Positions 1 through 9,074 of a DNA stretch of 40,843 nucleotides are shown piece after piece. Every line of letters starts with the position of its first letter. Within the stretch, counting starts at the first letter, position 1. This DNA comes from Elusimicrobiota bacterium. GTDB taxonomy: Bacteria > Elusimicrobiota > Endomicrobiia > Endomicrobiales > Endomicrobiaceae. The stretch spans positions 1-40,843 of the forward strand of contig JAITSO010000027.1 of NCBI GenBank assembly GCA_031287735.1, written 5' to 3'. The notes beneath the pieces are model-generated. The model was not told where the DNA came from. It did no database searches and saw only the letters and a list, made by a program, of their open reading frames with translations. A program made the translations under genes and the position numbers.

Positions 1-292
1 CACTACACAATAACAGAATCCCCACTAAAGACGACAATAACAGCCAGACACCATGACAAATTTAAACAAACTTGTCAACCCACACCTAATACACCACTCA
101 TACCACCCACTAGCTGATACCCAACGCACACCCAACACACCACTACCATATCCAAAAACGTATAAAATTTATTTGAACGATTGGTTTCCTATATTCAAGT
201 TGTGTCAGCAATTCTGCTTAATGTGCCAAAGCCGGTAACGCTATGCATGCATAGTTTTATTTTGTTTAGTTTTTTTTGTACAATAACTGGAT
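1..292. other. Intergenic region with strong A/C strand bias and a 14-bp palindrome
   Basis: No convincing gene is present. Roughly the first 170 bases are rich in A and C and very poor in G on the plus strand, unlike the rest of the window. The only ORF (53-238) encodes a His/Pro/Thr-rich peptide with no recognisable pattern and looks like a by-product of this composition. A perfect 14-bp palindrome, CTATGCATGCATAG, lies at 241-254, about 40 bases before the first gene. A weak -10-like TACAAT sits at 279-284 without a good -35 box. A start from it would give an almost leaderless mRNA for the gene at 293. Confidence 0.4.
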
Positions 293-1342
293 ATGAGAAT
301 TAATATCATGCTTTTGATTATGCTGTTTGTTTTAGCAATGTGCGGTGTTTTCTACCCAGTAGTAGAATTTTTGAGTGAACAAAAACTTGGGGATTTAGAA
401 AAAGCTGATATTTTAAATGCAAAGACTGCCGTGCGAGTGTGCATTCCTTCCATAAATAAATCTCTTGAACAGTTTGACGATATAGATTTGCTATCTTACA
501 TTAGCTCTATAGCACGTGTTGACAATATAAGTTCTTGCACAATTTTAGATAGAAGCGGGAATATAGAGCTTAATAGCAAAGGTGCTGTAGCTGCAAATGG
601 TGCGGATCTAAAATCTAAAATTTACGTTAATGCTTTAAACAGCAACGAGGAAATTTTACAAAAGATACCAAGCAATTCCAACCACTTGTTGTTTTCTGTA
701 CCTCTTACAAATAATAACTTTATGTTTTGCATTTTATCTGTAGAAAGAGCTAAAGAAATGGCTAAATATTGGAAAATTAAATATTATGTTATCGCTATCT
801 TTACCACAATGATTTTAGCTTTTGCTTTATATTTTATAGCAAAATTTACAATCCTCATCCCATTTGATAAAACTAAAAAGGATTTGGAAAGATTGCCTTT
901 AAATGAAATAAAAAGCGGAAAATACAATTCACTGGTAGATGTTTTTGTATACAAGAGTGCCAAGGAACGTGAGCATCTTATTTTGACACAGGAAAACAAT
1001 GAGAGCTTAAAGAAAATAGTCTTAAAATTGCAGGTAGATTTATCTAAAGAATACGATATTTTTGTAATACTTGACTTTCTCAACAATGTAGTTTTTGCAA
1101 AAGACTTTAAAAGCATGTTTTTAAAAGAAAGTTACTATGCAGGAAGTGATCATATTTTTGAAATTGCAAAAAGCTGTGACTTTGTAAAACTAATTGCTAA
1201 GGCAAACGAGCAGAAATTGGAACTTATTCAAGAAAGCATAAATAATTATTTTTTTGCCGTTACTTCAATAGTAGAAAACAATAAACTTTACGGCACTTTA
1301 ATTAAAGGAAAAATCATTTCTAATTTACCTGAAATAAATTAA
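293..1342 (+). CDS. Two-TM membrane sensor-like protein (Cache/PAS-like)
   Basis: This 349-residue protein has a hydrophobic N-terminal segment (about residues 5-25) and a second membrane segment (about 164-184), so about 140 residues lie outside the cytoplasmic membrane and about 165 inside. The outer part contains a run like VLD-x-SG-x-I (TILDRSGNIELNS) typical of Cache/PAS ligand-binding folds. The inner part has a PAS-like stretch (IFVILDFLNNVVFAKDF). No HAMP, kinase, methyl-accepting or GGDEF domain is visible, so it is an input module without an obvious output. It heads a same-strand cluster followed 33 bases later by the SpoVG-like protein and then two diguanylate cyclases, which suggests a sensory role in that pathway. 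The ATG at 293 has only a weak ribosome-binding site. Family assignment is by fold-like pattern only. Confidence 0.6.
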   Translation: MRINIMLLIMLFVLAMCGVFYPVVEFLSEQKLGDLEKADILNAKTAVRVCIPSINKSLEQFDDIDLLSYISSIARVDNISSCTILDRSGNIELNSKGAVAANGADLKSKIYVNALNSNEEILQKIPSNSNHLLFSVPLTNNNFMFCILSVERAKEMAKYWKIKYYVIAIFTTMILAFALYFIAKFTILIPFDKTKKDLERLPLNEIKSGKYNSLVDVFVYKSAKEREHLILTQENNESLKKIVLKLQVDLSKEYDIFVILDFLNNVVFAKDFKSMFLKESYYAGSDHIFEIAKSCDFVKLIAKANEQKLELIQESINNYFFAVTSIVENNKLYGTLIKGKIISNLPEIN

Positions 1343-1375
1343 TCAATAACCACAATTTTTTACCATAAACATAAA

Positions 1376-1939
1376 ATGAAACTAAAACTAAAACTGGTGC
1401 TATTTTTTTTCTCTTTTTGCTTTTTATTAAACAATAAGTGTTTTGCGGGTTTGAAGCTTACTGACATCTCGTCCGATAAAGAAAAATACGATATTGTTTT
1501 AAACGGAGAGATAAAAATTTCAAAAATATATTTTAAAGGTGGCCAGCTAGTTCTTCCACACTATCAAAATGGAAATAAAATCTATAAACATTTTAGTGTT
1601 TTAAAGAGAGATTTCAAAAATTATTTAGCAAAATCTATTTTTCAAAAACAGGTTGTTCAGCAAAGCGGTAAAACGCCTTTCAAAATAAACAAAATGTTGC
1701 TTTCACGTAAGTCGGGTAACATAAAAGCTTTTGCTTCTGTAATTTTTGCCGACGAATTGGAAGTTAATGTACGTGTTATGGAAAGCAAGAGTTCCATTTG
1801 GATTGCGTATCCTTCAAACAAAAGCAATGGGGTTTGGCAAGATACGTTTAGTATTTTAAATCCGAGCTTAAAGGAGGCCATAGAGGAACATTTAATGAAA
1901 CTTTACCGTTATGAAAAATCTAAAAAAAGCAATAATTAA
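1376..1939 (+). CDS. Exported protein with two SpoVG-like units
   Basis: This 187-residue protein starts with a clear signal peptide (lysine-rich start, hydrophobic run rich in F and L, cleavage likely after CFA at residue 24). Residues about 102-173 match the SpoVG pattern closely: G-x-IKAFASV-x-F-x-DE, then V-x-VRVMES, then a PSNK turn, a D before the INPS-like segment, and a helix ending LMKLY. Residues about 25-92 look like a second, more diverged copy (LNGEIKISKIYF followed by LVLPHYQNGNK). SpoVG proteins are normally cytoplasmic, single-domain, nucleic-acid-binding regulators of about 90-100 residues. A secreted tandem form is unusual, and its function is unknown. Its last 29 bases overlap the next cyclase gene, implying co-translation. 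The SpoVG assignment rests on motif reading, without a profile search. Confidence 0.65.
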   Translation: MKLKLKLVLFFFSFCFLLNNKCFAGLKLTDISSDKEKYDIVLNGEIKISKIYFKGGQLVLPHYQNGNKIYKHFSVLKRDFKNYLAKSIFQKQVVQQSGKTPFKINKMLLSRKSGNIKAFASVIFADELEVNVRVMESKSSIWIAYPSNKSNGVWQDTFSILNPSLKEAIEEHLMKLYRYEKSKKSNN

Positions 1940-3341
1940 AACTTTAAAAAATAAGCAGTTTATAGATATAATTTCAACGCTAATTTTACCTCTGCTATGC
2001 GGATTTTTTTTTATAGTTTGGTTTTTTTGTTTGATAAAATATCCTGTTTTAGTTTTTCCGTCAATTTCTATTCCAATAATAGTGCTGTATTATTTTTCAG
2101 GAAACGTATACGGAGGAATTTTTGCGGCTTTTGCAGTAGCAGCTGGATTTTTGAATATTCTTTTTGTTACTAAAAAAAATGATTCTATTGCACTCGCTTG
2201 CGAATGCATTGCGACAGTGTGGTTGTTTATAATTTTGGAAGCATATCGCAGTAAATATGTCGGTCTTAAAAATGCTTTTTTAGGCGAACATGATAGACTT
2301 ATCAGAGAGATTTCGCTCAAAGAATCAGAAATAGCGGGCAACAATAAAATTGCTGAGGTTTTAAGTTATCAGATAAAGACTTTTAGACAAATCGGAAAAA
2401 TTATTCAGTCATTTCAAGTTTTTGTCAATGACGAGGTGATACATGAGAAGTCAGAATATATGGCTTTTAAATTTGTAGGAAAAGGTTTTTGGAAATTAAA
2501 AAATTTTGAATCTGGAGTATTAGAAAGTTCTATAGAAAAAAATTCTCTTTATACCCATATAAAAAAAACTTCTTCTCCAATAATTATTGACGATGCTAGC
2601 ATTTCGGGATGCTTCAAAACAGCCCAAAATTCAAACAGACTCTCCATTATAGCTGCTCCGCTTATATTTGAAAAAAAATTTTTTGGTATTCTTGAAGGGA
2701 CATCTTGCGTAAAAGGGTTTTTTTCGCAAGATGACTTGCGAAGATTGGTGCTTTTGTCTGAAACAATTTCAGCGGTTTTAAACAATGCTTCTCTTTATAG
2801 ACATTTAGAAACGCTTGCAATTACAGATGGGTTAACTGACCTTTACACCCAATCACATTTCAAGGAAAGAGTAGAAGAAGAATTAGACATCGCGCAAAAT
2901 AATAACTTATCGCTTTCTTTGGCAATTTTGGATGTAGATTTTTTTAAAGACATTAACGATAAATACGGTCATCAAGCCGGCGATGCAGTATTGAAACAGT
3001 TTTCATCTTTTTTGCAAAAAAGGCTAAGCAGAGAATATGTTGATTTAATATCTCGCTATGGCGGTGAAGAATTTGCATTTGTAATTTTTATAAAGAAACC
3101 TAACGATGTCAAAAAATTTCTTGACAAATTGCGTCAAGATGTCGAAAAAGAGCTTTTTTTTCTGTCAGGCGATTGCTTTTATCCAACTTCTGTAAAAATA
3201 ACTATAAGTATAGGGTTTGCTTCTGTTAAAAAAGGAGTGTCGGTAGTTGTCAATGATTTTATAAAAAATGCTGATGCGGCTCTGTATGAAGCCAAAAATA
3301 GCGGAAAAAATAAAGTAGTGTCGTTTGTTTCTAATTCTTAA
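1911..3341 (+). CDS. Membrane GAF-GGDEF diguanylate cyclase (no I-site)
   Basis: This 476-residue protein makes c-di-GMP from two GTP, judging by its domain. Residues about 20-110 form several membrane segments. A helical linker follows (about 115-155), then a GAF-like sensor region (about 160-295) and a GGDEF domain (about 305-476). The catalytic motif is intact (GGEEF at 384-388), as are the Mg/GTP-binding DVDFFKDINDKYGH segment and the closing ADAALYEAKNSGKN motif. The product-inhibition site is not canonical: the position that should be R in RxxD is E375 (E375-Y-V-D378), with the arginine displaced by one. Feedback inhibition may therefore be weak or absent. The start overlaps the SpoVG-like gene by 29 bases. 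An AAGGAGG at 1871-1877 is too far upstream to serve this ATG directly, so translational coupling is likely. Confidence 0.9.
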   Translation: MKNLKKAIIKTLKNKQFIDIISTLILPLLCGFFFIVWFFCLIKYPVLVFPSISIPIIVLYYFSGNVYGGIFAAFAVAAGFLNILFVTKKNDSIALACECIATVWLFIILEAYRSKYVGLKNAFLGEHDRLIREISLKESEIAGNNKIAEVLSYQIKTFRQIGKIIQSFQVFVNDEVIHEKSEYMAFKFVGKGFWKLKNFESGVLESSIEKNSLYTHIKKTSSPIIIDDASISGCFKTAQNSNRLSIIAAPLIFEKKFFGILEGTSCVKGFFSQDDLRRLVLLSETISAVLNNASLYRHLETLAITDGLTDLYTQSHFKERVEEELDIAQNNNLSLSLAILDVDFFKDINDKYGHQAGDAVLKQFSSFLQKRLSREYVDLISRYGGEEFAFVIFIKKPNDVKKFLDKLRQDVEKELFFLSGDCFYPTSVKITISIGFASVKKGVSVVVNDFIKNADAALYEAKNSGKNKVVSFVSNS

Positions 3342-3346
3342 AAATT

Positions 3347-4684
3347 ATGGGGAAAAAGCTTTTCATTTTAGTTATTTGCACCACTTTTATTTTGCTCATA
3401 TATTTTTGTCTGGCAGATGTCAGCAAATATATTATATGTGCATCTTTTATTGCTCTTGCTGGGTTTCACTATTCATTTTGGGTTAGACACTGCGTATGCC
3501 TCACGTCTGTGGTAGCGTTTGTTTTAATTGCTCCATATATTAAATTTTATCCTTTTATAACGGTGTCGCTTTGTTTGCTTTTTATGTCAATTATCCCTTT
3601 GCCGTACTACTTCCGCAATAAATTAAAAAAACGTAAAGAAAAGTATTACGCAATAAGCAAGAACTTAAAGGTTAAGCACTCTTGCATACTTTCAAGTTAC
3701 AAAGAGTCTTTTCAGGTTAGACGCAGATATGAAAGTTTTGTGGAAAGGATAGTGCAAAATTATATTATCGGGAATAAGCTCTTAAAGTGCAGCTCAAAAG
3801 AGATTTTTGTGCAGAATATATTGAGTTTTCTGAAAGAAAAAAAAATTATTAATGGAGCGGCAATTTTCGAGCTAACTAATTCAAATTGGAATATACTTGG
3901 AGCTTTTGGGAGTATTAGCAATAAAAACTTAATACCCAAAATTTGCTACATAAAAGATATTGGTCGATACTATGAAAAAACTTTACTGTCAAAAGATGAA
4001 GATGATGTGGAAAATACATCAAAAATTTATTTGCCAATAGTAAATGCGAATGAACTTTTAGGGGCTGTTATTGTATCAGTGCAGGTTGGCGAACTTGAAA
4101 ATTTTATTGAAGAAACGTCTTTTTTCATTCCCCAAATTTCCGTAAGTTTAAAGAGACTAAAATTATTTGACTACATAAACGAGCGTTCGCGTGTAGATGG
4201 TCTTACGGGTTTATATACTAAGCACTATTTTCTGCAAAGATTAGAGGTTGAAATGTCAAGGCAAAAGCGCTATGGAAAAGGTTTTTATATTTTAATGATA
4301 GATTTAGATTTTTTTAAATGTCTAAATGATAAATATGGGCATCTGTTCGGGGATAAAATCATTCATAAGGTTGCTAAGTCAATACGCTCATCAATAAGAC
4401 GTGGAGACTTAGCTGGTAGATACGGTGGCGAAGAATTTATAGTTTTTTTACCCACAATCTCGCAAAAAATTGTTAGAAACACTGCTGAAACCATAAGACA
4501 AGCGGTTGCAAATTTAGAATTTGAAAGTAATGGAGAAAAAATCAAAGTAACTTTAAGCACCGGTGTAAGCAGCAATTCAAAAAAATCTAAAAACGTTGAA
4601 AATATAATTGCAAACGCCGACAGTGCATTATATGAGGCCAAGAAAACTGGACGCAACAAAGTTATTAGTTATGATAGTATGTAA
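3347..4684 (+). CDS. Membrane GAF-GGDEF diguanylate cyclase (with I-site)
   Basis: This 445-residue protein has about four N-terminal membrane segments (residues 4-90), a basic helical linker, a GAF-like region (about 130-270) and a GGDEF domain (about 280-445). The active-site GGEEF is at 360-364, and the metal/GTP segment reads DLDFFKCLNDKYGH. The inhibitory site RxxD is present (R351-R-G-D354), exactly five residues before GGEEF, so this enzyme should be feedback-inhibited by c-di-GMP. The gene starts five bases after the previous cyclase ends and shares its architecture, which suggests an old duplication followed by divergence. No EAL, HD-GYP or PilZ protein is seen nearby, so the c-di-GMP target must be elsewhere. 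Confidence 0.9.
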   Translation: MGKKLFILVICTTFILLIYFCLADVSKYIICASFIALAGFHYSFWVRHCVCLTSVVAFVLIAPYIKFYPFITVSLCLLFMSIIPLPYYFRNKLKKRKEKYYAISKNLKVKHSCILSSYKESFQVRRRYESFVERIVQNYIIGNKLLKCSSKEIFVQNILSFLKEKKIINGAAIFELTNSNWNILGAFGSISNKNLIPKICYIKDIGRYYEKTLLSKDEDDVENTSKIYLPIVNANELLGAVIVSVQVGELENFIEETSFFIPQISVSLKRLKLFDYINERSRVDGLTGLYTKHYFLQRLEVEMSRQKRYGKGFYILMIDLDFFKCLNDKYGHLFGDKIIHKVAKSIRSSIRRGDLAGRYGGEEFIVFLPTISQKIVRNTAETIRQAVANLEFESNGEKIKVTLSTGVSSNSKKSKNVENIIANADSALYEAKKTGRNKVISYDSM

Positions 4685-5063
4685 TTTCACGCTGGGGCTG
4701 CGATCGCGATTAAACCAAATTTGTAGTTACAGGTTGGCAACATTATCTTTGGCGACATGTTTAAATATTTCCGTACCTTTGAAATTTGGATACGTAAATC
4801 TGGTATGTCTATATATAACCTAGCAACGCAAATAAAATAATAGCGATATGGGTATTGTTCACCAAGTTAACTCGGAAACGTTTATAAATTTGAACCTGTA
4901 GCTGCCAGCACATTCTTAAAATAGGTCGTATCGCCTTGCGTGCTAAAAGTAAGTAGCCGCACGACTTTGCTTTTGTTAGATCGCCGTATTTTTTTACATT
5001 GAGTTTCTGCACTTGTAATTTTACTGAGAACACAATGCTTAATGTTGTCAAAACTGTGCAGCG
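4685..5063. other. 379-bp gap between convergent genes; no gene recognised
   Basis: This gap separates the end of the second cyclase (+) from the end of uvrA (-). Short ORFs at 4608-4823 (+) and 4809-5051 (-, TTG start) have no recognisable motifs. The gap contains an imperfect inverted pair (TAGTTACAGGTT near 4724-4735 and AACCTGTAGCTG near 4893-4904), a hairpin-forming CGTGC/GCACG pair near 4940-4965, and a CTGCAC/GTGCAG pair (5007-5012 and 5056-5061). Local GC is slightly higher than in other gaps, and GCGATCGC occurs near 4700. It could be a decayed gene or bidirectional termination sequence, and I cannot decide between them. Confidence 0.35.
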
Positions 5064-7916
5064 TTAATTTTTGTTTTTTTTGAGCGTTGCTTTTTGAAAT
5101 TTATGGTTTTTGTTAATATGCTGTTTTAAATATTTTCCAGTATAAGAATTAGAATTTTTCATTACATCTTCTGGAGTACCCGCAGCCACTATTTTTCCAC
5201 CGCGTTCACCGCCTTCAGGTCCTAAGTCTATTATCCAATCTGCAGTTTTTATCACGTCAAGATTATGTTCTATTACAATTAACGTGTTTCCAGCATAAGA
5301 AAGTCTTTGCAAAACTTCAAGCAGTTTTCCAACATCTGCAAAATGCAGACCAGTTGTGGGTTCGTCAAGAATATAAAGAGTTTTGCCCGTTCCTCTTTTG
5401 GAAAGTTCCGCCGCTAATTTCACTCTTTGTGCTTCGCCACCGGAAAGTGTAGTTGCTTGCTGACCAATTTTTATATAGCCAAGACCAACATCGTTAAGCG
5501 TTGTTAATATTCTTTGTAAGGTCGGGATGTTTTCAAAAAAAGTACAAGATTCTTCAACAGTCATATTCAAAACTTCATTTATATTTTTGCCTTTATATCT
5601 GATTTGCAAAGTCTCATCATTAAATCTTTGTCCTGAACAAACATTGCAGTTAACGTAAATGTCCGGCAAGAATTGCATCTCGACTTTTAAAGTCCCGTCG
5701 CCTTGGCAATTTTCGCAGCGACCGCCTTTAACATTGAAAGAGAACCTGCCGGGCAAATACCCTCGAGCTTTTGCTTCTGGAGTTTGCGAAAATAAATCTC
5801 TAATAATTGAGAATGCACCGGTATAAGTGACAGGGTTTGAGCGAGGAGTTTTTCCAATAGGCGATTGATCAACAATGACAACTTTATCTATATTTTCAAT
5901 TCCAGCCATACTTTTAAATTTCCCGGGTTTGCTTTTAGAGCCGTAAAGCCTATGCGAAAGATTTTTGTAAATTATTTCATGGACTAAAGTAGATTTTCCG
6001 CTTCCCGAAACTCCAGTTATACAGACGAAAACTCCAAGTGGAACATTGACGTCAATTTTTTTTAAATTAAATTGTTGAGCACCTTCTATTGAAAGCCACT
6101 TGTCCAAAAGCTGTTTTCTTTTTTTAGGAAGAGGAATTTCTAAAGCGCCGCTTAAATATTGTCCGGTAATAGATTTTTTATTTTTTACTATTTCTTTTGC
6201 GTTTCCTTGAGCAATAATATTCCCACCGTGAATGCCGGCACCGGGTCCTAAATCTATAATTAAATCCGCAGCCCTCATAGTGTCTTCATCATGTTCTACA
6301 ATGATTAAAGTGTTCCCTAATTCTTTTAATTTTACAAGAGTTTCTAAAAGTCTATCATTATCTTTTTGATGCAGACCTATAGATGGTTCGTCAAGAACGT
6401 ATAAAACGCCTGTCAATCCCGAACCTATTTGCGTAGCTAAATGGATTCTCTGTCCTTCACCTCCTGACAGAGTAGAGCTTTCTCTACCTAAACTTAAATA
6501 TCCAAGCCCGACATTATTTAAAAACTTTAATCTTTCCACAATTTCTTTCAAAATTGGCTTGGCTATTGTTTTTTTTTCTTGGCTAAATTTTAAATTCTCA
6601 AAAAATTTTAGAGAATTTTCTATTGAAAGCTTCGTGATTTCAGATATGTTTTTTCCTTCTATCAAAACTGCCAAAGCATCTTTTTTTAAACGTTTGCCTT
6701 TACACGTAGGACAAGTTTTTACTGTCATATATTTATTATAAATTTCTTCTTTTACAAAACCGGATTCGGTTTCATTGTATCTTCTTTGCATATTTGTAAT
6801 GACGCCTTCAAAATTATCACCATCGCCGTATAAAAGAATTTCCTGTTGCTTCCTTGTGAGATCTTTCCAAGCGATTTCTAATGGAATTTTGTTTTTCTTT
6901 GCTGCTGCTTCAATTAAATTCCAATAATAATCTCCCCAAGCGTTTTTCCAACGATTAGTTCTTGTGGTAACCGGGTCAGACCATGCAGCAAGTGCTCCGT
7001 ATTTGACAGAATGTTCTTTGTCTGGAACTACAAGGTTTTCGTCTATTTCTATTTTGCTACCAAGTCCCGAACACTCAGGACATGCACCAAAAGGTGTATT
7101 AAAGGAAAACAAACGTGGTTCAATTTCTGCAATGCTTATGCCACAATCTGGACAAGAGTAATATTCACTATAAACGTTTTCGGACAGAACTTTCTTGTCT
7201 TTTCCGATAACGCTTACAACCACAAGTCCCTTAGTTTCTTTTAAAGCTGTTTCAACAGACGCGGCTATTCTTGAACGTAAATTTTCACTTAATCTTATTC
7301 TGTCTATGACAATATCTATAGTATGCTTTTTATACCTATCCAATTTTATTTCTTCATCAAGTGAATAAATATTGCCGTCGATGCGAGCTTTTGAAAAACC
7401 ATTTTTTGCAAGTCTTAAAAATAATTCCTCATAAGTTCCCGTTCTTACTTTAACAAGAGGAGCAAGAATATGAATCATTGTTTCAGGGGGTATTTTCATA
7501 ATTTCATTTATAATTTGTTGAGCTGATTGCGGTTTTATTTTTTTACCACATTTGGGACAATGAGGTTCCCCTGTTCTAGCATATAAAAGCCTTAAATAAT
7601 CATAAATTTCTGTTACAGTTCCAACTGTGGAACGTGGGTTATGAGATGGGTTTCTCTGCTCTATAGAAATTGACGGTGATAACCCTTCTATAATGTCTAC
7701 GTCAGGTTTTTCCATTAAATCTAAAAATTGTCTTGCATAAGGTGATAAAGACTCAACGTACCTTCTTTGTCCTTCGGCGTAAATTGTGTCAAAAGCAAGA
7801 GAAGATTTTCCAGAACCCGAAAGTCCTGTAATTACTATTAGCTTATTCCTTGGAATGTCCACGTCAATGTTGCGTAAATTGTGCTGGCGAGCACCTCTGA
7901 TTTTTATTGTTTCCAT
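5064..7916 (-). CDS. uvrA: Excinuclease ABC subunit A (UvrA)
   Basis: This 950-residue protein is the damage-recognition ATPase of nucleotide excision repair, working with UvrB and UvrC. It has the family's double ABC layout. The first Walker A is GLSGSGKSS at about residues 31-39 and the second is GVSGSGKST in the C-terminal half. Two ABC signature stretches (SLSGGEGQR-type and TLSGGEAQR) are each followed by a Walker B ([10 protein letters not shown] and [10 protein letters not shown]). Zinc-binding cysteines are visible as CPDC...CPEC in the first half and CENC...CNVC in the second. The length is normal for the family. The ATG is preceded by a good ribosome-binding site (AGAGGTAGGA). It lies 72 bases downstream of lptG/F on the same strand. 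Confidence 0.98.
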   Translation of the reverse strand: METIKIRGARQHNLRNIDVDIPRNKLIVITGLSGSGKSSLAFDTIYAEGQRRYVESLSPYARQFLDLMEKPDVDIIEGLSPSISIEQRNPSHNPRSTVGTVTEIYDYLRLLYARTGEPHCPKCGKKIKPQSAQQIINEIMKIPPETMIHILAPLVKVRTGTYEELFLRLAKNGFSKARIDGNIYSLDEEIKLDRYKKHTIDIVIDRIRLSENLRSRIAASVETALKETKGLVVVSVIGKDKKVLSENVYSEYYSCPDCGISIAEIEPRLFSFNTPFGACPECSGLGSKIEIDENLVVPDKEHSVKYGALAAWSDPVTTRTNRWKNAWGDYYWNLIEAAAKKNKIPLEIAWKDLTRKQQEILLYGDGDNFEGVITNMQRRYNETESGFVKEEIYNKYMTVKTCPTCKGKRLKKDALAVLIEGKNISEITKLSIENSLKFFENLKFSQEKKTIAKPILKEIVERLKFLNNVGLGYLSLGRESSTLSGGEGQRIHLATQIGSGLTGVLYVLDEPSIGLHQKDNDRLLETLVKLKELGNTLIIVEHDEDTMRAADLIIDLGPGAGIHGGNIIAQGNAKEIVKNKKSITGQYLSGALEIPLPKKRKQLLDKWLSIEGAQQFNLKKIDVNVPLGVFVCITGVSGSGKSTLVHEIIYKNLSHRLYGSKSKPGKFKSMAGIENIDKVVIVDQSPIGKTPRSNPVTYTGAFSIIRDLFSQTPEAKARGYLPGRFSFNVKGGRCENCQGDGTLKVEMQFLPDIYVNCNVCSGQRFNDETLQIRYKGKNINEVLNMTVEESCTFFENIPTLQRILTTLNDVGLGYIKIGQQATTLSGGEAQRVKLAAELSKRGTGKTLYILDEPTTGLHFADVGKLLEVLQRLSYAGNTLIVIEHNLDVIKTADWIIDLGPEGGERGGKIVAAGTPEDVMKNSNSYTGKYLKQHINKNHKFQKATLKKNKN

Positions 7917-7943
7917 TATCCTACCTCTTTATTTATATTTCTT

Positions 7944-7952
7944 TTTATATCA
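7944..7952 (-). promoter_or_regulatory. Possible extended -10 promoter for uvrA
   Basis: Read on the minus strand, the 72-base gap before uvrA contains TGATATAAA, an extended -10 (TGn plus TATAAA) without a good -35 box. It would start transcription about 20 bases before the uvrA start codon. This is pattern evidence only, and uvrA could equally be read from the upstream operon. Confidence 0.3.
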
Positions 7953-7988
7953 AAAATTTGTTTTAATTATGAATACCAATCGTAAAAT

Positions 7989-9074
7989 CTATTTCCTAAT
8001 TTTATAGAGACCAAAAACTCCGGCTGTAAAAAAAATAAAATTCGCAAGCCAGGCGGTCATAAAAGGTGATAGGTTATAGTTTTCCCCAAGTGAGCGCGAA
8101 ATCATTTGCGTTCCCCAATAGACAAAAACAGCTAAAAGTGCAAGCGTAAAACTTAGAATTTTATTTAATTTTACAGCAAAACTGGTAGCAAAAGGTATGC
8201 CTACCATCATAACGATGATGTGAGTGCAAGCGCTTGAATATCTTATGTTTAAAGCGATGGAGGCATATTTTGCTTTTGCCGTTTGCCCAAAAAGTTTGAG
8301 ACGATTTATGTATTTTAAGAAATCATGGGTTGACATCGCATCATATCCGTCGTTTTGTGCAGATAAAATTTGAGGGCTTAAAGAAATTTTTGAATCGTAA
8401 TTTTTGAAATGCTTTTCGCGAATCATGTCTTCAGTGAAATCCCTTAAGAGAACATTTTCTAAAATCCAACTGTTATTTTCCCAGTGCGCGGTTTCTGCCA
8501 ATATTAAGGCGGTTATAAAAAAATTTTCATCGTATTCTTCTATAACTACATTTTTCATAACGTTTTCTTTTGAGTTTAAGTAATCTACGGTAAGCCTACT
8601 ATTGCCTACTAAAGCAAATATTAAGTTTTGAAATTCTGTCCGCATAAGAATAGCTTCTTTTTTTATTTTTTCTCTTTTTACAACTTCATAATATTTTTCA
8701 GTTTTTGGGATGATAAATTCTCGTGCAAAAAGTTCGCCGGTTCCTATGACAAAACCCATAAACAAAAACAAAGCGATAATATGCCAAATATTTATCCCCG
8801 CTGCTTTCATCGCCGTTATTTCATTTTTGCTTGACAAATTTCCTAAAGAAAATAAAAGTGCTAAAAGTGTGGCGATAGGAAGAGCCTGCATAAGCCACCA
8901 AGGTAGCCTTGTAAAAATGTGGGCAATAATATAAAAGAAAGACGCTTTGTGTTCCATATAAAAAGACATTTTTTCAAACAGCGTTGTTGTAATTCCTATT
9001 AAAGCAACTACAGACACGGTAAACAAAAAAACTTTTGTGAAGTTCTTAATAATGTAAAAGTAGAGTATGCTCAA
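7989..9074 (-). CDS. LPS export permease, LptG/LptF (YjgP/YjgQ) family
   Basis: This 361-residue inner-membrane protein has the typical layout of LptF/LptG: three N-terminal membrane segments, a periplasmic beta-rich domain (about residues 125-265) and three C-terminal segments. These permeases work with the LptB ATPase to lift LPS onto the LptC/A bridge toward LptD, which is also encoded in this window (36968). Family members usually come as a pair; only one is here, so LptF versus LptG cannot be settled. The start codon is TTG in a TTGA overlap with the stop of the preceding sulfatase-type gene, preceded by GGGGAG, so the two are translationally coupled. Confidence 0.85.
   Translation of the reverse strand: MSILYFYIIKNFTKVFLFTVSVVALIGITTTLFEKMSFYMEHKASFFYIIAHIFTRLPWWLMQALPIATLLALLFSLGNLSSKNEITAMKAAGINIWHIIALFLFMGFVIGTGELFAREFIIPKTEKYYEVVKREKIKKEAILMRTEFQNLIFALVGNSRLTVDYLNSKENVMKNVVIEEYDENFFITALILAETAHWENNSWILENVLLRDFTEDMIREKHFKNYDSKISLSPQILSAQNDGYDAMSTHDFLKYINRLKLFGQTAKAKYASIALNIRYSSACTHIIVMMVGIPFATSFAVKLNKILSFTLALLAVFVYWGTQMISRSLGENYNLSPFMTAWLANFIFFTAGVFGLYKIRK

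Noticed and set aside
53-238. 61-codon plus-strand ORF near the left edge
   Set aside because: His/Pro/Thr-rich peptide produced by the A/C-rich composition; no ribosome-binding site or recognisable motif.
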